Assembly (NCBI GenBank): GCA_013203755.1
Contig: JABMPI010000140.1
Coordinates: 1-11,283 of the forward strand
DNA length: 11,283 nucleotides
Direction: 5' to 3'
Source of the DNA: Bacteroidota bacterium
GTDB lineage: Bacteria > Bacteroidota > Bacteroidia > Bacteroidales > Prolixibacteraceae
Part shown: positions 1-6,795 of the stretch, one piece after another
Layout: every line of letters begins with the position of its first letter
Position numbering within the stretch: position 1 is the first letter of the stretch
Program-made: the position numbers and the translations under genes
The notes under the pieces: generated by a model
Told to the model about the DNA's origin: nothing
What the model saw: only the letters and a program-made list of their open reading frames with translations
The model's database searches: none

Positions 1-199
1 CGGGACTGTTCGAATAAGTGATGATAACGGCAAAACCTGGCTTTGGTCGAAACTGGTAAAAGAGGGAGCTTATGGATATTCCTGCCTCACACAAATGGCC
101 GATGGCAATATCGGGCTCTTTTATGAGGGCGGAAATAGTAAATTGTTTTTTGCTAAACTAACAATGGAATACCTGACGGACGGAAAATATAAAAAGTAG
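1..199 (+). CDS. GH33 exo-alpha-sialidase, C-terminal fragment (5' end outside window)
   Basis: This reading frame is open from base 2 and ends at TAG 197-199, giving the last 65 residues of a protein whose start lies upstream. It shows the end of a six-bladed sialidase propeller: an Asp-box SDDNGKTW at fragment residues 6-13, then GAYGYSCL, where Tyr26 (bases 77-79) fits the catalytic nucleophile of GH33, then GNIGLFYE, where Glu42 fits the residue that holds the first catalytic arginine. The sialidase role (release of terminal sialic acids by a retaining mechanism) follows from the family. The tail YLTDGKYKK closely resembles the end of the sialidase at 6796-7923 (WLTDGEDKYKK), so the two may be the closest paralogues here. 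The stop lies 7 bases before the next sulfatase start, so the two are probably co-transcribed. The catalytic arginines and acid/base Asp cannot be checked because they lie outside the window. Confidence 0.88.
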   Translation, partial: GTVRISDDNGKTWLWSKLVKEGAYGYSCLTQMADGNIGLFYEGGNSKLFFAKLTMEYLTDGKYKK

Positions 200-206
200 A
201 AAAGGG

Positions 207-1979
207 ATGACAGCCAAAATAATTTTTATTCTATTCGTAGTATGTTTGGTGGGGTGCTCGTCACCTTCAATAATCAATAATACCCAGATAAAACCGAACA
301 TTATTGTTGTTATGGTGGACGATATGGGATTCTCCGATATCGGTTGTTATGGAGGAGGAATTGATACTCCAAATCTCGATAAATTAGCCTCCGAAGGTTT
401 ACGGTTCTCAACCTTTTATAACTGCTCCAGGTGTTGCCCGACACGGGCAAGTTTGCTAACAGGACTCTATCCGCATAAAACAGGCATCGGTTTTATGACC
501 GCAGTTGATTATGGTAAACCGGGGTACCGTGCCGACCTTAACAATAACTGCGTTACCATTGCAGAGGTTTTGAAATCGGGAGGATATTCCACTTATATGG
601 CAGGGAAATGGCATGTTAGTCGTAATTTTGAAGAAGATAAAAGCAAACACAACTGGCCAAAACAGCGAGGCTTTGATAAGTTCTACGGAACTATAATCGC
701 AGCCGGAAGCCAATGGGATCCTTTAACATTGGCTGAAGGCAATAATTATATTGAACCGGAAACAGAAGATTTCTACTATACGGAGGCAATTACCGACAAA
801 GCAATTCAATATATTGAAGGACATGATAGTGAAGAAAAACCATTTTTCCTTTATGTGGCACATACAGCGCCTCACTGGCCCTTACATGCGCGTGACTCAC
901 TGATTCAAAAATATCGTGGTCGATTTGCTGCTGGTTGGGATACCTTGCGTGAACAACGTTTGAAAAGACTCAAAAAACAAGGGATATTAAATGAAATAAC
1001 TAATCTCTCAAAGCGTGATCCGGCTGTTCCTTCCTGGGAAAGTGTAGAACAAAAAAACTGGGAACAGAGTCGGTTTGAGGTTTTTGCGGCTATGATTGAC
1101 CATGTAGATCAAGGTGTCGGAAGAATTGTTGATTTGTTGGAGACAAAAGGAATAATAGATAATACGCTTATTCTATTTTTATCTGATAACGGGGGCGATA
1201 TGCTTGAACATCCCGATGGATATATTGGGACTACAGGTAAACCCTGGGCTTACATGCGTTATGTCCCTTTATTTACACGGGATGGACGACCTGTTATTGC
1301 AGGAGATATCCCCGGCATCAAACTGGGAGCTGACAATACTTATGGGGGGTATGGGACGAAATGGGCCATGCTCAGTAATACTCCGTTTCGCAAATTCAAA
1401 AAGTATACTTATGAAGGTGGAATTGCGACTCCGTTAATTGCATTTTGGCCTCAGGGTATTAAAGCCCGCAATGAACTTCGCCATCAACCGGCACATGTAA
1501 TCGATATTATGGCAACCTGTCTTGAGGTGTCAGGCATTGATTACCCTGATTTTTTTAAAGAGAATGAGATCAAACCTTTAGACGGGAAAAGCCTGGTGCC
1601 CATGTTTCGGAAAGATACTACGCTCCACGATGCACTTTTTTGGGAGCATCATGGGAATAAAGGTATTCGTAAAGGAAAATGGAAATTGGTTTCAAGTTAT
1701 GATCATAAATGGGAACTTTACGATCTTGAAAAAGATCGCTCCGAAACCACCGATTGTGCAGAGGAACATCCGGAAATAGTAAATCAGCTTGCTTTGCTTT
1801 ACGATGACTGGGCAAGCAAAAGCGATGTATTGTCAAGAGATGAGCTTCAGGTAAAAGAAATTCCCGGGCAGGAAAATCCACTTGTTCGGTCTGACACGGA
1901 AATGGACGTGTATTTAAAAACCGTAAATAAAGAGTTGAAAAAACGTGGGTTGAAAATTCTCAATAATCCTGCTAATTAA
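207..1979 (+). CDS. S1-family sulfatase, lipoprotein (arylsulfatase AtsA-like)
   Basis: Hydrolyses sulfate esters, most likely on a sugar. The 590-residue product begins with a lipoprotein signal peptide (lipobox LVGC, Cys17), so it should be membrane-anchored. The S1 active site is complete: metal-binding Asp38-Asp39 (MVDDMG), formylglycine motif C-C-P-T-R at 76-80 with Cys76 the residue to be converted, Lys134 and His136 in GKWH, His223 in APHWPL, Asp327-Asn328 in SDNGG, and lysines at 396-399 before the TYEGG turn. The long central stretch 330-395 and the C-terminal pattern WELYDLEKDRSE ... WASKSDV resemble the Pseudomonas AtsA-like group, probably SulfAtlas S1_4; the subfamily is recalled, not computed. 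Family members act on varied sugars, and some gut Bacteroides S1_4 enzymes are reported on sulfated galactose of mucin. The start lies 7 bases after the preceding sialidase stop and has no Shine-Dalgarno, as is usual in Bacteroidota. The Cys-type site needs a maturing enzyme that is not in this window. Confidence 0.93.
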   Translation: MTAKIIFILFVVCLVGCSSPSIINNTQIKPNIIVVMVDDMGFSDIGCYGGGIDTPNLDKLASEGLRFSTFYNCSRCCPTRASLLTGLYPHKTGIGFMTAVDYGKPGYRADLNNNCVTIAEVLKSGGYSTYMAGKWHVSRNFEEDKSKHNWPKQRGFDKFYGTIIAAGSQWDPLTLAEGNNYIEPETEDFYYTEAITDKAIQYIEGHDSEEKPFFLYVAHTAPHWPLHARDSLIQKYRGRFAAGWDTLREQRLKRLKKQGILNEITNLSKRDPAVPSWESVEQKNWEQSRFEVFAAMIDHVDQGVGRIVDLLETKGIIDNTLILFLSDNGGDMLEHPDGYIGTTGKPWAYMRYVPLFTRDGRPVIAGDIPGIKLGADNTYGGYGTKWAMLSNTPFRKFKKYTYEGGIATPLIAFWPQGIKARNELRHQPAHVIDIMATCLEVSGIDYPDFFKENEIKPLDGKSLVPMFRKDTTLHDALFWEHHGNKGIRKGKWKLVSSYDHKWELYDLEKDRSETTDCAEEHPEIVNQLALLYDDWASKSDVLSRDELQVKEIPGQENPLVRSDTEMDVYLKTVNKELKKRGLKILNNPAN

Positions 1980-2022
1980 GGCTGGATTTGGTAAAATGTA
2001 AATGCCCGATTGAACGGATTTT

Positions 2023-2042
2023 AAGGAGTCATTTATCTCCTT
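2023..2042 (+). repeat. Perfect 6-bp inverted repeat in the 146-base gap
   Basis: AAGGAG at 2023-2028 and CTCCTT at 2037-2042 are exact reverse complements around an 8-base AT-rich loop, 43 bases after the sulfatase stop. It could form a small hairpin acting as a weak terminator or an RNA processing/stability element. No T-run follows, so a classic intrinsic terminator is not supported. Six base pairs can occur by chance. Confidence 0.3.
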
Positions 2043-2083
2043 CCTTTGAAGAAAAAGAATATTTATAGCTCAATTAAAATGGA

Positions 2084-2111
2084 GCAAAACAACAGCAAAA
2101 CAACAGCAAAA
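2084..2111 (+). repeat. 11-bp tandem repeat (GCAAAACAACA) in the leader of the sialidase gene
   Basis: The unit GCAAAACAACA occurs at 2084-2094 and again at 2095-2105, followed by a partial third copy GCAAAA at 2106-2111. It ends 14 bases before the ATG at 2126, so it would lie in the 5' untranslated region of the sialidase message. It may be a product of slippage, or an A-rich unstructured leader that helps translation initiation where Shine-Dalgarno pairing is not used. No function is shown. Confidence 0.6.
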
Positions 2112-2125
2112 TAATACTATAACTG

Positions 2126-3253
2126 ATGAAGAATTATAACAGAAAAGTCTTATTTGTTTTTTTAGCACTGGTTTTCGTTACTATCTATGCCAATGCTCAG
2201 GATAACATTCAGGTAAGTGAACCTCAGGTAATTTACAAAAGTGGCGACGATGGAATAGCAGAATTTAGAATTCCATCTATGATTACAACAAAAAAAGGAA
2301 CAGTTCTCGCCGTTTGTGATGGAAGAGTTGATCGCGCTGGAGATGTTCCTAATAATATTGATTTGGTTTTGCGCCGATTTAAAAAGAGAAGTAATGAATG
2401 GACCCCATTAACCAGGATCGTAAATTTTGCAGGGAAACATGGTGCAGCGGATCCAAGTCTTGTGCAAGACCATTCAACCGGACGAATTTTCCTTTTTTAT
2501 GGATTTTGCCCGGGAAGAAACAATATTACGGAAGGGGCAAACAGGGAACGCAGACATTTGATGCTGCAGTACGTTTACAGCGACGATGAGGGTGAAAACT
2601 GGTCAACTCCCATACATATAGATTATGCCATAAGAGAAGATGGATGGCAAAGTATCTGGTCCTCACCGGGGCGTGGAATTCAGTTGAAAAACGGAAGGTT
2701 AGTTATTCCTTGCACTATTAATAAATTAACCAAAGTAACGTCAACCATTTTGGTTTTTTCTGACGACCATGGTGAAACCTGGGACCAAATTGAAGTGGCA
2801 GAAAACATTAATGAAGCAACATTGGCTGAACTGGCCAATGGAGATTTAATGATCAATGCAAGAAATCAAATGGAAGATCGCAAATGCAGGGCAGTAACAA
2901 GCTCTAAAGATGGTGGTAAAACCTGGAGCCAGCCTGTTGTGGATAGAAATTTACCCGACCCAAATTGTCAGGGATCATTCATTCGTAATGTTTTTAAAGT
3001 AGGGAAAGAGAAAAAAGATCTTTTAATTCTCTCTAACAATGCCACAAACGACGGACGGAAAAACATGACCATTAAATTAAGCGATGATAACGGGCAAACA
3101 TGGAAATACGAAAAGTTAATTCACGAGGGACCCTCTGCCTATTCTTGTTTAACCATTATGCCCAATGGGAATATAGGATTACTGTATGAAAGTGGCGAAA
3201 AATCCCCTTATGAAACCGTCACATTCGTGGAAATTGAAATTGTAAATTATTAA
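2126..3253 (+). CDS. GH33 exo-alpha-sialidase, secreted or periplasmic
   Basis: Predicted to release terminal sialic or related nonulosonic acids. The 375-residue product has a type I signal peptide ending ANA-Q (cleavage near 24/25) and then only the catalytic propeller. The active-site set is present: Arg48 in FRIP (the usual YRIP with Phe for Tyr), acid/base candidate Asp73 in AGDVPN, conserved Asp109 in AADPS, Glu230 in NEATLAEL, Arg246 in INARN, Arg311 in DGRKNMT, nucleophile Tyr339 in SAYSCL, and Glu355 in LLYE. Asp-boxes SDDEGENW (152), SDDHGETW (212), SKDGGKTW (260) and SDDNGQTW (319) mark the blades. The first Asp-box, expected at 85-92, has decayed to FKKRSNEW with only the Trp kept. 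A 146-base gap precedes the gene and a 33-base gap follows to a sulfatase, suggesting one transcript with the downstream genes. The sialic acid type and linkage cannot be read from the sequence. Confidence 0.93.
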   Translation: MKNYNRKVLFVFLALVFVTIYANAQDNIQVSEPQVIYKSGDDGIAEFRIPSMITTKKGTVLAVCDGRVDRAGDVPNNIDLVLRRFKKRSNEWTPLTRIVNFAGKHGAADPSLVQDHSTGRIFLFYGFCPGRNNITEGANRERRHLMLQYVYSDDEGENWSTPIHIDYAIREDGWQSIWSSPGRGIQLKNGRLVIPCTINKLTKVTSTILVFSDDHGETWDQIEVAENINEATLAELANGDLMINARNQMEDRKCRAVTSSKDGGKTWSQPVVDRNLPDPNCQGSFIRNVFKVGKEKKDLLILSNNATNDGRKNMTIKLSDDNGQTWKYEKLIHEGPSAYSCLTIMPNGNIGLLYESGEKSPYETVTFVEIEIVNY

Positions 3254-3286
3254 TTCAACAGTATTAAAAATAATAAATTCATAATC

Positions 3287-4735
3287 ATGATAAAAAAAAC
3301 AAACTGGCAGATTTTATTGGTAATTGTAGCTGTTGCGCTGAATAGTGCTTGTTCAAGTAATGTTTCAAACGAAAAAACAGAACGCCCGAACATTGTGTTT
3401 ATAATGGTAGATGACCTTGGATGGAGCGACCTTTCGTATAATGGAAGTAAAGTCTACGATTCTCCTAATGTTGACAGATTATCTCAACAGGGAATGACGT
3501 TCTCAAATTTTTACTCAGCGGGTCCGGTTTGTTCGCCAACCCGGGCATCAATATTGTCTGGTAAGTATCCGGTTCGAACAGGAATTACTACGTATTTATT
3601 AGCTCCGGAGCTCGACCCAAAACATATCGCAAACCATTTTCCACTGGAAGAAATTACTTTTGCAGAGGCATTAAAAGAGTACAATTACAAAACCGGTTAT
3701 TTTGGGAAATGGCATCTGGGTTATGCCAAAGAGCACTGGGCAGCAAAGCAGGGTTTTGATGTGGCTATTGGTGGAATGGATTTGGATTGGGCATGGAAAA
3801 TTGCCCATCCGGGAGTTGAGGCTCCTGATGTGGACAGAGGCAGAGGTCATAAACGATTTTTTAGTCCGCACCACCTTACTTTTATGGAAGATGGACCTGA
3901 AGGTGAGTACTTAACCGAACGTCTGACAAATGAAACCATTAAGTTTATTACTGAAAACAAAGATGAACCTTTTTTTGCATATCTTTCATTCCATACTGTT
4001 CATACGCCATTACAGGCAAAAGAAGAGGTAGTTGAAAAATACACCAATAAAATTCATGAAATGGGATTGGATACTATAATTGAAACGAATACTGAAGAGA
4101 AAACGCTTCAGAATAATCCAAATTATGCGGCAATGGTGTACCACATGGATGAGAATGTGGGACGGATTATGGATTGTTTAAAAGAGTTGAATCTGGAAGA
4201 GAATACGATTCTTATTTTTACTTCCGACAATGGCGGGAAAGGAAGTGTAACTTCGAATTTACCCTTGAAAGGGATGAAGCACAATTTGGATGAAGGTGGT
4301 ATTCGCGTACCAACCATTGTTCAGTGGAAAGGAAAAATTGAAAGTGGTTCGGTTTGTAATGAAACTTTGATTTCCAACGATTTTTATCCAACCTTCCTTG
4401 ATTTGGCAAATGCACCATTGAGACCTGAACAACATCTGGATGGAATTAGTTTTAAGGATATTCTGTTGGGAACAAAAACGAAAACTGACAGAGATGCTAT
4501 TTACTTTCATTATCCACATAGCCGAATGGAAGGAGCTGTTATTATGGGAGATTTCAAATTGCTCTATTATTACAAAACCGGCGAAACAAAATTGTATAAT
4601 TTGAAGGACGACATTGGTGAATTGAACGACTTGAGTCAGATAGAAAAAGAAAAAGCAGCAGAGATGCTTCAAATGTTGAAAGTATGGTTAAAGGAGGTTA
4701 ATGCTAATTTTCCTGAAGGATTTATATTGAAATAA
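3287..4735 (+). CDS. S1-family sulfatase, probable lipoprotein
   Basis: A second sulfate ester hydrolase (482 residues), clearly different from the one at 207-1979. The N-terminus is a hydrophobic signal ending LNSAC with Cys22, a weak lipobox (Asn at -3), so lipidation is likely but less sure. Active-site residues: Asp42-Asp43 (MVDDLG), formylglycine motif C-S-P-T-R at 82-86 (Cys82, codon 3530-3532), Lys141 and His143 in GKWHLG, His239 in HTVHTPL, Asp314-Asn315 in SDNGG, Lys328 and Lys331 in LKGMKHN. The shorter C-terminal part and the PVCSPTRASILSGKYP context resemble SulfAtlas S1_16, a group in which Bacteroides members have been reported on 4-O-sulfated Gal/GalNAc; this assignment is from memory. 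It sits between a sialidase (33 bases) and the GH20 gene (1 base), so it should be co-translated with GH20 and probably exposes residues for the neighbouring glycosidases. Confidence 0.93.
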   Translation: MIKKTNWQILLVIVAVALNSACSSNVSNEKTERPNIVFIMVDDLGWSDLSYNGSKVYDSPNVDRLSQQGMTFSNFYSAGPVCSPTRASILSGKYPVRTGITTYLLAPELDPKHIANHFPLEEITFAEALKEYNYKTGYFGKWHLGYAKEHWAAKQGFDVAIGGMDLDWAWKIAHPGVEAPDVDRGRGHKRFFSPHHLTFMEDGPEGEYLTERLTNETIKFITENKDEPFFAYLSFHTVHTPLQAKEEVVEKYTNKIHEMGLDTIIETNTEEKTLQNNPNYAAMVYHMDENVGRIMDCLKELNLEENTILIFTSDNGGKGSVTSNLPLKGMKHNLDEGGIRVPTIVQWKGKIESGSVCNETLISNDFYPTFLDLANAPLRPEQHLDGISFKDILLGTKTKTDRDAIYFHYPHSRMEGAVIMGDFKLLYYYKTGETKLYNLKDDIGELNDLSQIEKEKAAEMLQMLKVWLKEVNANFPEGFILK

Positions 4736-4736
4736 T

Positions 4737-6776
4737 ATGAATAATATGACTAATCCGGGTAACATTTTAACTTCTGTATTAATCTCTTTTTTTATTTTCA
4801 TTCAATTGAATTTAAAGGCAGAAGTTCATTTGATTCCCTTGCCTCAGGAAATTGTAATTGGAGAAAAAATGCTTCAATTTAATTCCATAAGTATTAGTGA
4901 GAATGATGAATTTGGGAATGAGGTTTCTCTGCTTATCGATTTTTTAAAAGAGAAAGAGATAAGTTTTGATACTCTGGGAAAGGTTAAACTATTGCTTGAA
5001 AATGGAAATGTAAAAAATCCATTTGGTTTTGATGGAGCGTATGAATTAACCATCTCAGATGAAATTATTATTAAAGCTCCTACTTCTAAAGGTATCTTTT
5101 ACGGAATTCAAACTCTGAAACAACTCATCGATAAAAAGGGCAATGGATTTATTGTTCCGGAATGTAAAATTAAGGATTGGCCCGCTTTTAAAGTTCGTGG
5201 ATTTATGCACGATTTGGGGAGGAATTATCAAACTCCTGAATTACTGAAGGAACAAATTGATGTATTGGCAGCATATAAATACAATGTGTTTCACATGCAC
5301 CTCACCGATAATCCGGGATGGCGGTTAGAAAGCAAAATATATCCTGAGTTACAATCGGAGGAGGCTACAAGCCGAAAGCCGGGGAAGTTTTATTCACAAG
5401 ATGAGTTAAAAGATATCATTGAATATTGCCATCAACGACATATTACCGTAATTCCCGAGATTGACGTACCAGGCCACACTGAGGCTTTTCGAAAAGCTTT
5501 GGGGATAAAATCGATGAACAGCCCCCAGGTTCAAAAAATTATCCTGGAGCTAATCGATGAATTATGCTCTTTAGCTCCGGCTGAAATAATGCCTTACATT
5601 CATCTGGGAACCGATGAGGTGCGGGAACGTTCAGAAAAAGTAGATAAGGATTTCTTGATTCCTTTAATTCAAAAAATCAGCGATAATGGACGCCAATATA
5701 TTTCGTGGTGGCATGGAATTCAAACACCGGGCGATAGCACTTCAATCAAACAACTCTGGGCGCAGTACGAAACACTGGTTGGACATCCATATATTGATTC
5801 ACGCTCAAATTATATTAACCACCTCGACCCGCTGGCTGGAATTGGCCGGTTGTATTTTCAGCAACCTTGCAGGGCAGCGCATGGCGACTCGTTACGATTA
5901 GGAGGAATACTTTGCTGTTGGCCTGATAACAGGATAGATGACGAGCGAAATGTATTGAGTCAAAATTCGGTTTATCCGTTTATGGTTGCATACAGCGAAG
6001 CAATTTGGCGGGGTGTAAAATCTACAGGCGATAAATATTGGGCGCAATTGCCTCCTGTTAATTCTCCAGAATTTAAAGCATTTCAGGAATTTGAAAATAG
6101 AGTAGTAACTCATCGCGATAAATATTTTAATGTCAAAGAATTTCCCTTGGTTAAGAATGCCCATATTCCATGGAAGATTATTGGTTCATTTGACCGCAAA
6201 GGAGATTTGTCTAAAACGTTTGAGGTCGAAAAAGAAATCCGGAAAAGCTATTTGGTCAATGGAAAAAATTATATTTGGAACGATACCAAATTGTATGGTG
6301 GTACCATTCATCTAAAACATTTTTTTGGCTTTCCATCCCCCATTCAGGAAAAGGAGGGAGTTGTTTATGCACTAAATTATATTTATTCAGAAAAAGAACA
6401 GGAAGTTGGGTTTTGGATCGGGTTTCATGGTTGGTCGCGCTCAGGGGGTAGGAGAGGTGGCCCAGCACCTGGGCAAGGGCAATGGCACACAACAAATCCT
6501 AAAATTTGGGTAAATGACAATGAGATTCAATCGCCGGTTTGGAAACAACCGGGACTAGCAGCAAATACGCCTGAAATACCTTTTGTAGATGAAGACTATT
6601 TTTACCGTGAGCCCACCAAAATAAAACTCAAAAAGGGATGGAATAAATTCCTGTTAAAAGTACCGCATGGAGGAACCTCCTGGAAATGGATGTATACTTG
6701 TGTTCCGGTTAATGTGACCGGGAATGATGTGAGGGAGGTGAAAGGATTAAAATATTCAACAGAAATTAGAAAATAA
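4737..6776 (+). CDS. GH20 beta-N-acetylhexosaminidase, secreted
   Basis: Removes terminal beta-linked GlcNAc or GalNAc by substrate-assisted catalysis. The 679-residue product has a signal peptide ending near LKA (27/28), a GH20b-like alpha/beta domain at about 30-145, and a catalytic TIM barrel at about 150-460. Visible landmarks are Arg154 in KVRGFMHD, HMHLTDNPGWR at 186-196, PEIDVPGH at 240-247, the catalytic pair Asp293-Glu294 in HLGTDE (Thr where HxGGDE has the second Gly), and aromatic pocket residues Trp324-Trp325 and Trp341. A C-terminal beta-rich region (about 478-660), which I do not recognise, holds a Gly/Arg/Pro loop near 568-584. The ATG is one base after the preceding sulfatase stop; an alternative start is Met4 (4746). 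It ends with three in-frame stops in a row, TAA TAA TGA at 6774-6782. With sialidases and sulfatases around it, the natural role is trimming hexosamine after caps are removed. Lacto-N-biosidase-like activity cannot be excluded. Confidence 0.92.
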   Translation: MNNMTNPGNILTSVLISFFIFIQLNLKAEVHLIPLPQEIVIGEKMLQFNSISISENDEFGNEVSLLIDFLKEKEISFDTLGKVKLLLENGNVKNPFGFDGAYELTISDEIIIKAPTSKGIFYGIQTLKQLIDKKGNGFIVPECKIKDWPAFKVRGFMHDLGRNYQTPELLKEQIDVLAAYKYNVFHMHLTDNPGWRLESKIYPELQSEEATSRKPGKFYSQDELKDIIEYCHQRHITVIPEIDVPGHTEAFRKALGIKSMNSPQVQKIILELIDELCSLAPAEIMPYIHLGTDEVRERSEKVDKDFLIPLIQKISDNGRQYISWWHGIQTPGDSTSIKQLWAQYETLVGHPYIDSRSNYINHLDPLAGIGRLYFQQPCRAAHGDSLRLGGILCCWPDNRIDDERNVLSQNSVYPFMVAYSEAIWRGVKSTGDKYWAQLPPVNSPEFKAFQEFENRVVTHRDKYFNVKEFPLVKNAHIPWKIIGSFDRKGDLSKTFEVEKEIRKSYLVNGKNYIWNDTKLYGGTIHLKHFFGFPSPIQEKEGVVYALNYIYSEKEQEVGFWIGFHGWSRSGGRRGGPAPGQGQWHTTNPKIWVNDNEIQSPVWKQPGLAANTPEIPFVDEDYFYREPTKIKLKKGWNKFLLKVPHGGTSWKWMYTCVPVNVTGNDVREVKGLKYSTEIRK

Positions 6777-6795
6777 TAATGAATAAAATAATAGT

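Noticed and set aside
432..437. Adjacent cysteines 76-77 in the first sulfatase as a double or shifted formylglycine site
   Set aside because: Only Cys76 fits C-x-P-x-R. Cys77 occupies the variable x position, so nothing unusual is needed to explain it.
1983..1990. TGGATTTG as a possible -7 promoter box in the 146-base gap
   Set aside because: It misses the invariant A of TAnnTTTG and has no TTG at the right distance upstream. No promoter in this gap is well supported.
2079..2114. An 11-codon open frame (MEQNNSKTTAK) before the sialidase at 2126, considered as a leader peptide
   Set aside because: It is very short, is made mostly of the 11-bp tandem repeat, and shows no attenuator structure after it.
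2126..3253. The sialidase at 2126 as an inactive pseudo-enzyme because of its lost first Asp-box and FRIP for YRIP
   Set aside because: All three arginines, the nucleophile tyrosine and the acidic partners are present, and Asp-boxes are structural, not catalytic. Activity is still the best guess.
4259..4672. A 137-codon open frame on the minus strand inside the second sulfatase gene
   Set aside because: It lies antisense to a gene with a complete S1 active site, its translation is low-complexity and rich in Phe/Ile/Cys, and it has no recognisable domain. It is a shadow frame.
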